From Hydractinia symbiolongicarpus (lineage: Eukaryota; Cnidaria; Hydrozoa; Anthoathecata; Hydractiniidae): a DNA stretch of 64,000 nucleotides. Where the stretch lies: the NCBI RefSeq assembly GCF_029227915.1, contig NC_079883.1, positions 21,886,001 through 21,950,000 of the forward strand, written 5' to 3'. Below are positions 21,666 to 33,121 of the stretch, one piece after another (the stretch's first letter is position 1; each line of letters starts with the position of its first letter). The position numbers and the translations under genes are program-made. Below the pieces are notes generated by a model, which ran no database searches, had not been told where the DNA came from, and saw only the letters and a program-made list of their open reading frames with translations.

Positions 21666-22184
21666 CAGGCGCGGACCCAGGCTTAGTCAGATAAGTCGCA
21701 TGACTAAGTGTAAATTTGACGAAAAATGTTAGCCAAGCGAATGATGTCGACGATCCAGGTGTTGCAGACAGAGCGCGTTAAAAAATCAGATTGTAATTTA
21801 TTTACGGCGAAAAGCCATGGTTCACAGCCCTCTCCATTTCGGCTATGGCGATGTTGACGTCAAAGTTGTGACGTCGCTACCATATAGACTGAGAGGGTTG
21901 CAAATTATAGCTTACAGATTTTGACTGATTCATTTTGACTAATCAGTCACTCAGTCAGTCAAAAATCAAATAGCTATGGCCCGCAACCCTCCCCATCTCA
22001 CCTAAGGGGCATGTGACGTCAAAATCGTGACGTAATTTTCACACTCTATGCGTAGTCCAACAATATGTGGCCCGCAGCCAGCGTAGAAAATTTAGGTTCC
22101 GTACTGCGTGGTTACTTATAACCCGTTAGGCTATAGTTTTAACTCCCATCCGTCAGGATTAGTCAAAGACTCACGCCTTTTGGC

Positions 22185-22379
22185 TTGGATTCCTTCCGTA
22201 CTATCATGGCTGCTGCAGACATGTTGACGCGGGTGCTTACTGATTTAAAGTGTGATAATGTTGAATCTGTTCGTAAAATGCAAAATAACTTTCAGAAAGT
22301 GTTTATTCTCGGACATTTTTGTTATCTGGGGATATTTATCCCTTGGTTGGTAAAAGTTTTCATCAAAATTCAGGTGTAG
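22185..22379 (+). CDS. Possible small exon within the hAT-like element
   Basis: A 64-codon frame; from the ATG at 22206 it reads MAAADMLTRVLTDLKCDNVE and then becomes hydrophobic. It lies about 350 bp upstream of the OTU/vertnin-like ORF on the same strand and could be its first exon, but no splice pair was verified. No domain is recognised. Confidence 0.3.
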   Translation: MDSFRTIMAAADMLTRVLTDLKCDNVESVRKMQNNFQKVFILGHFCYLGIFIPWLVKVFIKIQV

Positions 22380-22728
22380 ATATATACATTCCATCTTAGG
22401 CGAGGTGTGAAGATAAAGGAATTATTGATTTAAGGTGAGAAGTATGTTTTTTACTCTCCAACACACCTTGCATTTATTTAAAGGTTTTCAGTATATTCGC
22501 TACGAAAAGCTAGTTGAGGGAGAGCTTTTTACAACAGACTATTAAAAGCTGGCTAATTGTTTTTGTAACATAAGCTTTGAACAGAATTTTCAGCATTGTG
22601 GAGGAGTTCTTTTTCAATTAATATTTGTGTTGTTATTAGAAGCAAGAACTGGATAAGTAGCTAAGGCTGGTGATGAAAAAAACTCTTCGAATGGCTATTA
22701 GGAAACAAAGTTTGTTGAGTGAAAGGTC

Positions 22729-23255
22729 ATGGCAAAATATATTATTTTTAGATCCAATCCATCAGGAGACTGTCTATACAGCTCAGCATTGTTGGTATTG
22801 GTAGGTGATAATTCTCTTGTTGATGTTTTGATAATCATGACATCCACAGAAGTTTTCTTGCATCCTTCCTTTTATTGCAATCATCCTTGTTTTCAATTTG
22901 ATTTTAAAAACCAAAAGGCAAATATTTTTATATCTGAAAAAAGTTTATTCAGATTTTCCCTTTTCCATATTGTGTTTGATATGACTCTTTCTCCTGAGAA
23001 GGCAGTTAAAGCAGAAGCAATCAACAACTGTATTTCCAAGACATGGTCTCCTTTTCTATCAATACTTGCCTTGTCAACAGTAATAAAGGTTTCGAACTCT
23101 CTTTACACAGTGTATATTGTCACGGCCATTTATTTTACCTGATGAAGATCAGTTAAAAACTTTATTTTGTTATGAAGGTATCGTCAAGTCTGGTGTAGAC
23201 TTCAAGACAAATCATTACGTTCCCCTTGTTCCAGGTTGCAACTTTTTAAGTGAAA
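22729..23255 (+). pseudogene. OTU/vertnin-like protein fragment carried in the hAT-like element
   Basis: From the ATG at 22729: SNPSGDCLYSSALLVLVGD resembles the OTU-like motif (N-P-x-G-D-C-L with catalytic-type Asp and Cys), and VDVLIIMTSTEVFLHPSFY resembles the helix that follows it. EAINNCISKTWSPFLSILAL resembles the W-S-x-F-L region of vertnin-like transposon proteins in invertebrates. The frame stops at 23140-23142, but matching sequence continues one base shifted (DEDQLKTLFCYEG, NHYVPLVPG) to about 23235, so a single-base frameshift is likely. Such OTU/vertnin-like ORFs are known as transposon cargo; the assignment is from motif memory. Whether it had deubiquitinase activity is unknown. 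Confidence 0.5.
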
Positions 23256-23901
23256 GTTGCATTTACCTATTTCAGCATGCAAAAAGCTGAAAACGGCCCT
23301 TTGTAATTCTTCTTTTAAAGTTCAAACGAAACTTGAGTTAAGCCCTTTAAATAAACAAATAGCTATATCTGAACAAATACATGGGTTGAGGTGTGTATCA
23401 TGTCACATGTATGTACATTTCATCTTCATTATTCTGATCTTTCCATATTCTTATTGTTTTTGTTATGATTGTGTTTTATTTTGCTGTCCATGGCCGGTGT
23501 GATCATTTGATTCACCTAGTCATGCTGATGAAGCCTGATATTGGCAGAAACAGCAAGAGTTTATAAATATTGAAATATATTCACAGTTGTCTCACTTTAT
23601 TGTAGTTAATCCCTGTTAATTTTAGTGCTTTTATCTATCTAAAATAAGATGTGTAAGACGGAGAGTTGATTCTTATAAAAAATGTTCTTAGGAGATTTTC
23701 TTATAGCTTAGCGTTTCTTTTGTCAATTTTATTAATAACTAGATAAATTGGAAGACAATTTTCGGCGATTTTTGTGCTTACAGCACCCCCCCCCCCCAGG
23801 ACCCCCAGCTGCTAAATTCAAGATTAATTCAAAATATTGCTGCGCAGCAGCAATATTTTGACTAAGTCTTAAAACAGTCTGGATCCGCCCCTGCCTATTC
23901 A

Positions 23902-23990
23902 CGTTGTAACTTCATATTGCAAATGCAAGCCGCAAGCGAAAAACGATTATGTAATACCGCAATATATCTATCGCATGTTCGAAGAACCAT
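23902..23990 (+). pseudogene. Continuation of the PMP-repeat pseudogene after the hAT-like insertion
   Basis: Reading HVVTSYCKCKPQA in the frame that precedes the insertion, this short stretch continues the membrane-protein pseudogene and then fades into unrecognised sequence. Confidence 0.45.
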
Positions 23991-23999
23991 AGATAAATC

Positions 24000-24225
24000 T
24001 ACGGATTGGCCTTTCTTATATACCGTGTTTCGTGTGTCTCGGTACTGTGGTTACCATTTTGCGCACATACAGACCAACAACTGCAATTATTACAGATACC
24101 AGTTGTCAACCCGTGCAAAAATCCACAGAGTCGCCGTCGTTTATATGTCGCATTTCGTGTTTCCATAACACGATTTTTTTGGTGCACAAACAGACAAATG
24201 GAATACCTGTATTATTAAAGGGAAG
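24000..24225 (-). mobile_element. Degenerate Helitron-like copies
   Basis: Diverged minus-strand versions of the dispersed element: ATATACCGTGTTTCGTG, CATTTTGCGCACATACAGACC, CCCGTGCAAAAATCCACAG and CAAACAGACAAATGGAATACC. The ends are not clean. Confidence 0.4.
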
Positions 24226-26289
24226 GTTTGTATTAAGACAAACAGATTGACAGATTCATTAACCTTGCATTAAACAGCATTTCTTCTACACAATTTTCAA
24301 TTCAGTTTAGTCATTCCAAAAAGAAACATACCTTTTGTAATATAAAAAAGTAATTCAAGCAAGACAAGCATGGTGTCCTCGCGTCATTCAATGTCAGTTC
24401 TTAAACTAAATTTACATTCGATGCGATTAAGAAGCAAAACTACCAATTTTGCATGGCCGTCTATTTGTTTCCGTTGTTAAAATCTACATCGATAAACCTC
24501 AATTCATGTAGCTAACTTTATTTATTCAGATATGAAGCCTTGAAGAAGAATTTTATCTGAACTGATAAAGTTAACGATGTTGAAGCTGAATGTAATGTAA
24601 CTTCACTACGACCAAGTATAAAAAATATATACTTGAAACCTTCACATATCTATCGTTGGTTGCAATACTGCGAAATAAGCACAAAATAAAACAAAAACAT
24701 GAATTATGTGAAGGTCATAATATTTGTGTACGGTATTTTCGCCAATTAACATATTTGGCGATTGTGTAAACATTCCTTTCTGATTAGGGGTTGTATTAAG
24801 TTATATTAAAGGTTTTATAAATTTCAAGTTTTTATTGTGTCAAGAAACTAAAACGAAAAATTCGCGGATGGATGAGCTTTTTCACAAAATTTGATCCCTG
24901 CGAAGTTTTATCCCCCTTAAGTATAGGAACCGAGTTCAAATATTGCATTTTGGGAAGACGTTGCGAATTGCAACTGAGCAATCTCGTTCTCAAAGTTTCA
25001 CCTCAATTTGTTAATGGTAGTCAAACTCGCTCCCAGGGCTTTTTTGGTTATTTGGTGGTAGCTTTCACCCCATGAATGTGCCTTACTTGATAATTTACCA
25101 TAAGGGTTCCAGTGTTAGAAAGTTAAGTTAAAGTCAAAGTAAATAAGTTGTACACGTTATAATATCTTATCACACAGGAGAGGGACTGTCATCGCTTTTG
25201 AAAGAACACAATGCCAACATGATGAAACTGATCTGCCAAATGCAATTTCGTTGTTTGTTGCTTATTGTTCGACCACAGTAGTCTATCATACAACTTCGGA
25301 CCCAGGTTTATTTGTCTTTTTTGTTCCTTTTCAAGTAAAACAGTTTGGTGATCACAAAATCGACATCTGTTGCATTTTCGAGCATCCAGGCCAGAAATCA
25401 TTAAAGTGCTGTGAAACAGTTAGATGCATAACGCTTCCACTTTTATTTTCCTTCTTTAGCATTATTTCTTACCTCTAATCTTCTTCTTCACTGCTAAAAT
25501 CACGTCGTCGTCGCTATTCCCAATATGGTGGTCATCCTCAAACTCTGAATAAATAAATGACATGAGTTTTGTGTTCAGATGACTGTGTGCATACATTTGT
25601 GTGTATATATAACCAATTGTTTTGACTTTGTAAAAACTATAGGTACACTTACCTTATGGGTAAGTTTGTGAGCCAGTTTAGGGATACTTGGGATCTAGCT
25701 GATTTGGTGAAATCCCTGCATATTTCAGAAAGTTCCCTCCGTTTTTTGGTTGCTAATACATTTATCTTTTTTGTATCAAATTTTCTATCTTGTTCTTCAT
25801 GGGTGAATGCGAGGCCCATTTTGAGGTACTTAAGTTGGTCATTTGTTCCTTATAGCCCCATAGCCCCCATGCTTTAAATGATGTAGCAAAAACATACATT
25901 CTAGTCCTTATGGGTAAGTGTGAACTGTTGAGAGCTCCTGTACTATTGGAGCTCCAGGATTTTGTCAGACATTATTAATTTAGTAGGATAGAAAATCCTA
26001 ACTTTTTTTGCATATTTAACAAATATGAAAGTTAAAGGGATATAACAGTGTGTAAAATCACATCTTACCACTAGATATGTAGTAGATATGTTCACAGACG
26101 TTTGTTTTAAAAAAAAAGCTAGCTATGCGAATTAATCCCAAAGTTTAGATTTTCAAGATATTATGAAAACTTTTTACAGTGTTAATGTTCCGACACATAC
26201 AAGAACTTATGTTATGGTAGCTAGCTAGCTAGATCTGCAAAGTTTTTGATAAACAAATGAGAAATATGATTTAGCTAGCTATATAATTA
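24226..26289. other. Intergenic sequence, no gene recognised
   Basis: AT-rich with several short frames (24872-25075, 25251-25478, 25656-25877), none with a recognisable domain or clean splice context. Confidence 0.35.
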
Positions 26290-26588
26290 ATCAGATCACT
26301 CAAAGATAAGAAACCGTGAACTTTGTCGTCAAGATGATTAGATAATGGGTATAGCTAGCTGTAATGGAAGGTTTGTGCTTAAAAATAAATAGGGACCCGT
26401 ACTTTTTTGAAGTTCTAAGATGTTTTATGAAAATTAAGGACAATGGTTTAAATGAGAAAAATGAAAAACCTAATTCATTAAACATTGCCAAAGCTTATAA
26501 TGTGAATGCAGATAAATTTTTTCTTGTCTCACTTATCTAGTTTGATATCGTAGCTAATACTATTAGTGAAAACTTATTAGTGAAAACA

Positions 26589-27000
26589 CTAGTCGATAAG
26601 GCCCGTGGAGAAATCCAGTTAGACAGAAGGACAATAAAAAATAGGTTGTTTTATATTTTTGCTGACGTTAGCAGTGCATATACAAAAAAATTTTGGCGAA
26701 ATTTAGTTTATTTGTTTAATGTAAGGTGCAGAGATTGAAATGCAGATGAGAAAAATGTATATTATCATGTGCTTTGACTAACGGTTAAAAAGATATAAAG
26801 GTTTAAAAATGTTGGTGACGTCTGCAAAGTACCTAATTAAAGTACAAAAAATGTTTCTTTTGAAATTCATAAACCCGTCACTTTTATTGTATAGATCTTG
26901 AAACGCTGAGCAAGAAAATGTATAGGATCATGTACTTTTGACAAACGGTTACGAATATGGTGGTTTAATGATTTTTGTTGACGTCATCAAGAAGGTGGAG
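26589..27000 (-). mobile_element. Helitron-like element, reverse orientation, truncated
   Basis: It begins (3' end) at CTAG 26589-26592, with CGATAAGGCCCGTGGAGAAATCC next. The body parallels 18360-19826 in reverse (CTGACGTTAGCAGTGCATAT, TTGACGTCATCA). The 5' end is not found; sequence similarity fades near 27000. Confidence 0.55.
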
Positions 27001-27214
27001 CGCTTTTGTACAGTTATACAGTATGTTGTAAATTAAGTGAAGCGCACACACCATTATAGTGTTGCGACTGTCACATATTTTTCAAAAAATAACTTTCCCG
27101 CAACAAAAGCTAAAGTGAAAGTTTAAAACTCCGTCATAGCAAAAAAAAAAAAAAAATTGTCAATATTATGTTATTTTGCGAAATAAGTTTCAGTAAACGT
27201 TAAAAAATTAATCG

Positions 27215-27660
27215 TAGCATCGGGCGAAGCGCTTAGTACAGTTAAAAAGAGTTGAACAGGCGTATAGGGACAATACCCTTTTGAAAAAAAATTTCTCGCA
27301 GACTCTATTTAAACAAAAACACAAGATGCAGTCCATTGCTAACACGGGGTTAAGCGGTTAGTCCAGGTAAGCAGTGTTGCACATCCGTGCAGGCGTGATT
27401 CCCAAGAAAGTTTGAAAAGTAATTGTCACAGTGGGCTGACCCCTTATTGCAAACCACATCGCACATGCGCCTAGGCGTAACAGTTTTTTCCAAAAAACAG
27501 TCCGTTGTTAACACTAAGCTTAGCGCTTAGTACAGGTAATTTGTGTCGCACGTGCCTATAAGCTTAATAGCCTTTTCCAAAATACTTCAGTTTAAATAAA
27601 AACACAGGAAACAAACCGTCGTTTAACAGCACGGGATAGGCACATATATCACGGGTACTC
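27215..27660. repeat. Degenerate tandem repeat with GCGCTTAGTACAGG words
   Basis: Three related stretches contain GCGCTTAGTACAG (27229), GCGGTTAGTCCAGG (27352) and GCGCTTAGTACAGG (27522). These are followed by related ACACAAGATGCAGTCC, AACAGTCCG and ACACAGGAAAC blocks. The units are irregular. Confidence 0.45.
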
Positions 27661-28284
27661 CGTGTCTCATTAATTAACTTTTGACTTTTGCTAAAGTTTA
27701 TATTACAGTAAAGTGGTAGCTAACTACTTAATTGCATTTAGTATGAAAAAGATTACTTAAAGATTCTGCTGCAGCCAACTGTATTTGGTTACTTTTACAT
27801 TTTAACTAGAGGTAGCTAGGTTCACAATCAAGTAAAAATCAGATTGGCGAAGATAACATCTACGTTGGTAGCCAGAATCTTAAAATTGGTTTTGTTTAAG
27901 ATTAGTATATGGCTAGAGAACGTGACAGTAGGAGGCAAATAAAACTAATACAAAGCTTTAGGTGGCTGAATACGTAGCTTAGCTTGCTAGCTAACTATAA
28001 AGTATAGTTGAATAAACATGTACACGAATAGAAAAAATACCCGAAAATAGTTTTAAAAGAAACTGCGATCTTGTTAGAATGCAAATAGAAGTATCAGAAA
28101 GAAAAAATAAAGCAAGCGGTTAAGAAACTTTTCTTTCTCCAGCAATGAGTTGGTTCAATCTGTTTGCCAAATTTCGGACTGATAACGTAAAAATCGTTGC
28201 TAAGGAATATAAAGAGCTTTACTTTCTGATTGGTCATTTATATGAAACTCCGTTCCTGATTGGACCTTTATTTTAGCGGGATTT

Positions 28285-28409
28285 GTCCCTGTTCCAGTGG
28301 GGGCTCGACGGGTTTCTCGTCCCTTCTTATTTTGTATTTCGTGCGTGTTTAACACAAGTCACTTTTGACGCACGAACAGACAGACAGAATACGGCTATTA
28401 TTAAAGAGA
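28285..28409 (-). mobile_element. Short degenerate Helitron-like unit
   Basis: It contains GGCTCGACGGGTTTCTCGTCCC at its 3' side, GACAGACAGAATACGGC and a 5' end TATTATTAAAGAGA abutting the CTAG of the next unit at 28410. Confidence 0.45.
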
Positions 28410-28588
28410 CTAGTCGTTAGCCCGTGGAAAAATCCACGGGTTCGCCCGTCCTTTAAATTCACCCGTCGCAAAAGGGTGGACAAAAACATATCGCATTTGG
28501 TATTGGTGCGCATTATAAAAATTTCGTGTTTCCGTTACGGGACGCGGCTCTCGCGGACAGACAGACAAAATACGGCTATTATTAAAGA
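28410..28588 (-). mobile_element. Helitron-like element, reverse orientation
   Basis: The 3' terminus CTAG is at 28410-28413, followed by GCCCGTGGAAAAATCCACGG. The 5' terminus is GGCTATTATTAAAGAGA ending at 28588. Reverse-complemented, it has the same TCTCTTTAATAATAGCC start and CGACTAG end as the other copies. Confidence 0.6.
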
Positions 28589-29737
28589 GAAGAGGTTATA
28601 TATTATGCATTGTTGACAGCTGTACTTTATACGGCTCAGAAAAATGGTAGCGGTGCTGCAACCAATACGTAAACAAATGAATATAAAGTGTTCTTGTTGA
28701 AAATCTGAATAAACTTGTGGGGAAATCACTCCTCCACGAGGTATCAAGACTGAAACATTTTATAGCTGTCAAACAAGCTGACCATCCAGGTCAAGAGCAG
28801 CCATAAGGGTGTGAAAGCTTTAAATGTTATGAGTTTGATGCAATCGCAGAACAGAAATTAAGTGATTTTTTACCCCTACTCTCAGAGTCAGTGTCCAGGT
28901 TTTTTTCTTTTCCTAGTTTTTTCCTCGTTTTCCTATAATTTCCACTCGATTCCCCAGTTTCGTCATCGTTTGCCCTCATTTCAAGTCCGTTCACTCTGTT
29001 TCCAAGCTCTTCTTCATAGTTTTCCCTGTTTCCCATGCGTCTAACCTCAAAGTTCTTACGGTCTAGCTCGTTTTCATGACAAATAAAGAAAAATCACAGT
29101 ATAAGACACAAATACTCTATATAGCTACCTTCATATTTAACGTTTATGCATTATACAATGTCCTGGTTCTTTGACATAACACTTCTATCTTCTTACAAAT
29201 GATCATCGTAAATTTTGCAAAAAAAAATATATTTACATGTCTTTTTTCTAAAAAACAAATTTTCACCGCAAGATAATAGTGTTGCATTTTCTTAAATTAA
29301 TTTGTTAAAATTTTTTGTATTTGTGAAATATATATTTTTATTCGACTAGCAAAAAGGAAGCAAGCGCAGTAAACGACGCCATACTACGAAACGTCATCAT
29401 CATACTGTACTAGACCGACCGATGTACCGTATTTTATTCTACCGCCGCCGTGTGTTCGCATAGTTGCGTCTGCTTTCTTGTGTACCGTCCGCGCACAAAA
29501 AATTTCATAGTAGTTGAACGGATCTACATCGCATCACGATAATTACCGATTTTTATTTATTATTTTACCGTAAACTTTCGCTTAGCAAATTTATCACAGT
29601 CCCGGCTGGATGTTTCATATCTTATCATTTAATCGGTTTTAACCACTTTATCTGTATGGATCGTTAGTGTTAGAAACATCATTAGTAGCAGATAGATAAA
29701 AACATTGGCAGTTGATTAAACATAATCACTATACATA

Positions 29738-31610
29738 ATGGATAAACGAGTTAGAGCTACCGTTAACTCGACCAGAGTTTTGAATGAAAAAGTAAGTTCT
29801 CTAAGGACTAGTCGAAGTGGTCATAATGGCATTATAACTGAAATAACTAATCGTTTATCACTCCTTCTAACAGAGCAAAATAAAGATTCAGAGATAGTTA
29901 ACATGTCAAATAAACTTTGAGACACTCGGAATAGTTGAAAAAATAACTTTTGAGCATAATAATCTGGTCTCCGCGGAGGAGGGTGAGGCTGCTAACCAAC
30001 TTTTAAGAGAGCAAAAAATAAAAATCGACTAAATAAAATCTGTTTGTGAGGAATATTTTAAACATTCTAACGCTGATGATAATTTAGAAATTGATAATGC
30101 CATAAGTCAGGACTCACGTCACCGCTCGTCGTCGCATCGACCACCTTCAAATCACTCTAGAACTTCCAAACATTTCAGTTTATATCATCACTCTTCTCAC
30201 AGCAGTCAAAAAAGCCATCATAGTAAGTCCCAATCGACATCATCTTTGAACTTGCTCCTACAGAGGAAGACTGAATCTGCTGAGGCTCAGTTACAGGCGA
30301 AACTTGCGGAGGAAAAGCTTAAAAGGGAATTAAATTTATTAGAACGGAAGAGAGAGATAGAGCTTAAAATATTGGAACAAAAGAAAATGCTAGAGAGAGA
30401 CGAAATAGTAGAAAGGTTGAACGTAGTGAAAGATAAAGCTGAAATCGACAGATTAAGAGAGAGTATAATAGAAGAACATGTTGCTTCAGAAGATATGTCC
30501 GTTAGATCGCACATTACACAGCCATTAATATTTAGAGAGAGAGGAAAAGCTCGTCTTATTATGTACCAACCACCGAAAACCTCCTATTTAGAAGATAGCA
30601 GAATTGACAGAGAACAGAGAAATACTTCATCCCAGATATACTTATCATCTCTACAACATCCTAAAAACGACACTACTTTCGTTATCCCTAGTGACATCAA
30701 CAAACATTATTCTAAACCACATTCTTCGTCTTCATCAAACCATTCAACAAAAAGCCGTCACTTCTTCAACATCGATGATGTACCGTCTGATGCATCTTCG
30801 TCAGTCAATCAACATCCATATAAAGATCAGACTAAAGCACTTCCATGTTTAAATCAGGATAAATCTCAAACGAACCATTCAGAACTAAAATATGTCGAAA
30901 ACAATGTCTTCAATAATCCGGAAAATATCAATAAATCTCGTTATCAACCGATTGATAAATTTATTGACGATCTTATTGAAGGACAAGAAACCATTATAGA
31001 AGATGCAAGTGCGATAACTACCGCTAGAGTACTTCGCTGGGAGTATGAATCAAGGAATCTACCAGTTATTGATCTGTTTAGGTTCGATGGTTCACCTAAT
31101 AAATGGCCAGAGTTTGTGGAAAACTTTAAATCTAGAGTACACTTGAAGGTTTCCTTTTACAATAACACAAGGATGGAGAGGTTGATTAGTGTATTAGACG
31201 GTGAGGCGAAGAAGACGGTGTTAACGATTGGTGCAAGTGGCATATTTTACGCATCTGCATTAAAAGCATTGAAACGTGACTTCGGCAATCCTGTTGTTTT
31301 ATCTTACTTTAAATTAAAAAACGTTCTCAATCTTCCTCAAATACCACCTCGCGACAGAACATCTCTCCGTCAATATCAGCAGCTTCTTAATTCTAATAAT
31401 ACTTAGCTATTCTCTATGGGCTACAAATCTGCTATTAACTCGACAGAGAATCTAGCAAAGGCTGTAGCTAGATTACCTCACCACTTTCGCAATCAGTTTT
31501 ACAAATTTTCGAAAGACAAAATTACGAGTGAGAATAGCATTAATTTGATTGACTTTGAGAAATGGTTTAGTTGGAAGTTAGTAGAGCAATTCAATCCAAT
31601 AGCAAATTGA
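29738..31610 (+). pseudogene. BEL/Pao Gag-like region (DUF1759 type), broken
   Basis: A first frame (29738-29920) stops early. The main frame (30246-31406, 386 codons, open upstream to about 30057) has a Ser/His-rich stretch, a charged coiled coil (residues about 10-80) and a C-terminal DUF1759-like block: DLFRFDGSPNKWPEFVENF, then LDGEAKKTVLTIGASG. It continues after a frameshift near 31406 in 31416-31610 (ARLPHHFRNQFYKF). This is the gag part of a BEL/Pao polyprotein. At least two breaks are visible, so no intact product is expected. Confidence 0.75.
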
Positions 31611-31673
31611 ATCGCAGATCAGGAACAGAATAAGATTAAAAATGGAAAGGAGTCGAAGAGAGATGAGAAAAGA

Positions 31674-32345
31674 GTGAGAACATTTGCAACAGGTGCAGGT
31701 AGTGAACGCAGTACGAAGTGTTGGATTTGTTCAGAAAATCATTTTGTTTTTAAATACAGAGAATTCGAATCAAAACCGGTGGCAGATCGTAGGAAGTATG
31801 TTTTAGAAAAGGGACTTTGCTTCAATTGTCTTTCACCTTCTCACAAAATAAAAGAATGTAAATCTAAGAAAAGGTGTCGAGAAGATAAATGTAGAAAACT
31901 TCACCACACCCTCCTGCATTTAGGACCACCACAACAAAATGATAATGAAGATACAAGGAATGAATCTGAGGCAAGAATCACCCGATTTCGTACCACAACT
32001 GACACCTATCTTCAAGTTATCCCAGGTACCGTAACTCATAACAACAAATCAGTAACAACCAACGCTATTTTAGATAGTGGATCAGATAGCACCTTAATTT
32101 GCGAAGAAACAGCGCGGAAACTCGGATTAGGTGGGAAGGAGCAATCGTTGAGAGTATCGACGATCCTATTGAATTCAAAGACGTTTAAATTAAAAATCCT
32201 ATCATTTAATGTTCAGCCTACCAATCTAAAAGAAGAAATCAGAATCGAAAAAGCATGGGTTGTACCAGATCCTAACACTCCTACTAAAAAACGAAACATC
32301 ACAGATTTAAAAGAAAAATATGTTCATTTAAAAGACATCGATTGA
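31674..32345 (+). pseudogene. BEL/Pao zinc knuckle and aspartic protease (DUF1758) region
   Basis: A 223-codon frame. The CCHC zinc knuckle CFNCLSPSHKIKEC is at residues about 50-63, preceded by a second Cys/His pair (CWICSENH). The aspartic protease active-site motif ILDSGSDSTLI lies near residues 130-140, with LGL downstream. This is the DUF1758 arrangement of BEL/Pao elements. The frame ends just before the MITE insertion through a small frameshift, and further pol sequence lies beyond the MITE. Confidence 0.8.
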
Positions 32346-32359
32346 TATACCAATCTTAA

Positions 32360-32438
32360 CCCTATTCAGTCCGGGGTTTTTCGAACATACTATGACGGGG
32401 GGGGGGCGGATTCCGCCGCCCCCCCCCCACAATAACTT

Positions 32439-32485
<47 letters not shown>

Positions 32486-33117
32486 CATAAAAGGAACAAA
32501 ATGGCGGCAAAAAATTTTTGCTTGCGTCAGCGCATTTTCTGTGACGTCATCAGAAGATTGAAAATTGTTAAAAATGCAACTATCTGCTTAAAATATAATT
32601 ACTTTTGTTCTAGAGCGAATTTTTACATTCTGTTTGAAGTTTTTGAAAGCTAAATAAAATCTTTTTAACATATCTTCAGGTTTTTACATGGATCGGATAA
32701 AAAATTGCCAAAAATTGCCCGAAAATCCGTTTCTTTCCGTTTTTTCGGGTAAAATCCGAAAAAAACGGGAAATCGGATTAGTCACGTGTCAAAATTACTC
32801 AAAATGATTGTTCTTGATGAAACAAAGTTGTGTTGCAAGTTTCAAGTTCTAAGGATAATCCTAAGAGGAGTTATTATATTTTCCCCATTATAAGGATTTT
32901 ATAGAGATTTTAGGGGTAGTTTCGAGTAATGGCCAATATCAAAGCCTCTGAAAGGTATGGGACCTAAAAATTTAGCATGCAGGTGTCTAATAGATAAATG
33001 TTGAAACTCAGTAAGTATCATAGCCATATAAGAAAGCAATTAGGAGTCATTAAAAAAAAACCGTCAGGGGGGGGGGCGGAATCCGCCCCCCCCCCCCCCC
33101 CCCCGGACCGAATAGGG
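32360..33117. mobile_element. piggyBac-like MITE, 758 bp, flanked by TTAA
   Basis: TTAA is at 32356-32359 and 33118-33121. Immediately inside are the inverted ends CCCTATTCAGTCCGGGG and CCCCGGACCGAATAGGG (16 of 17 matches). The TTAA target and CCCT start are typical of piggyBac elements. G and C homopolymer runs lie inside each end, and a (TAA)n tract is present. There is no transposase. The host pol sequence resumes directly after the right TTAA. Confidence 0.8.
32434..32485 (+). repeat. (ATA)n trinucleotide microsatellite
   Basis: An uninterrupted AATAATAAT run of about 16 units inside the MITE. Confidence 0.9.
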
Positions 33118-33121
33118 TTAA

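Larger units (their letters stand above)
21666..23893. mobile_element. hAT-like DNA transposon, 2.2 kb, with 8-bp target duplication
   Basis: The left end CAGGCGCGGACCCAG (21666-21680) and right end CTGGATCCGCCCCTG (23879-23893) are inverted repeats with 13 of 15 matches. CCTATTCA occurs at both junctions (21660-21667 and 23894-23901), an 8-bp duplication as expected for hAT; the left copy overlaps the first two bases of the terminus. The pseudogene reading frame (PLLAPI then HVVTSY) continues across the insertion point. Inside are a small exon-like frame (22185-22379), an OTU/vertnin-like ORF (22729 onward) and a poly-C tract (23787-23799). No hAT transposase was recognised. Confidence 0.7.
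26290..29335 (+). repeat. Direct segmental duplication, copy A (interrupted)
   Basis: 26290-26585 matches 46425-46885 (AAAGATAAGAAACCGTGAAC, TATAATGTGAATGCAGATAA, GATATCGTAGCTAATACTAT). 28610-29335 matches 46915-47910 (ACGGCTCAGAAAAAT, ATGTTATGAGTTTGATGC, AATGTCCTGGTTCTTTGAC). Copy A carries about 2 kb of Helitron-like DNA (26589-28588) where copy B has none. Copy B carries about 190 bp near 46503-46705 and about 305 bp near 47565-47868 that A lacks. Confidence 0.75.

Noticed and set aside
29340-29737. 5' LTR of the BEL/Pao element
   Set aside because: Position is plausible, but no matching 3' LTR or convincing primer-binding site could be found, so no LTR was annotated.
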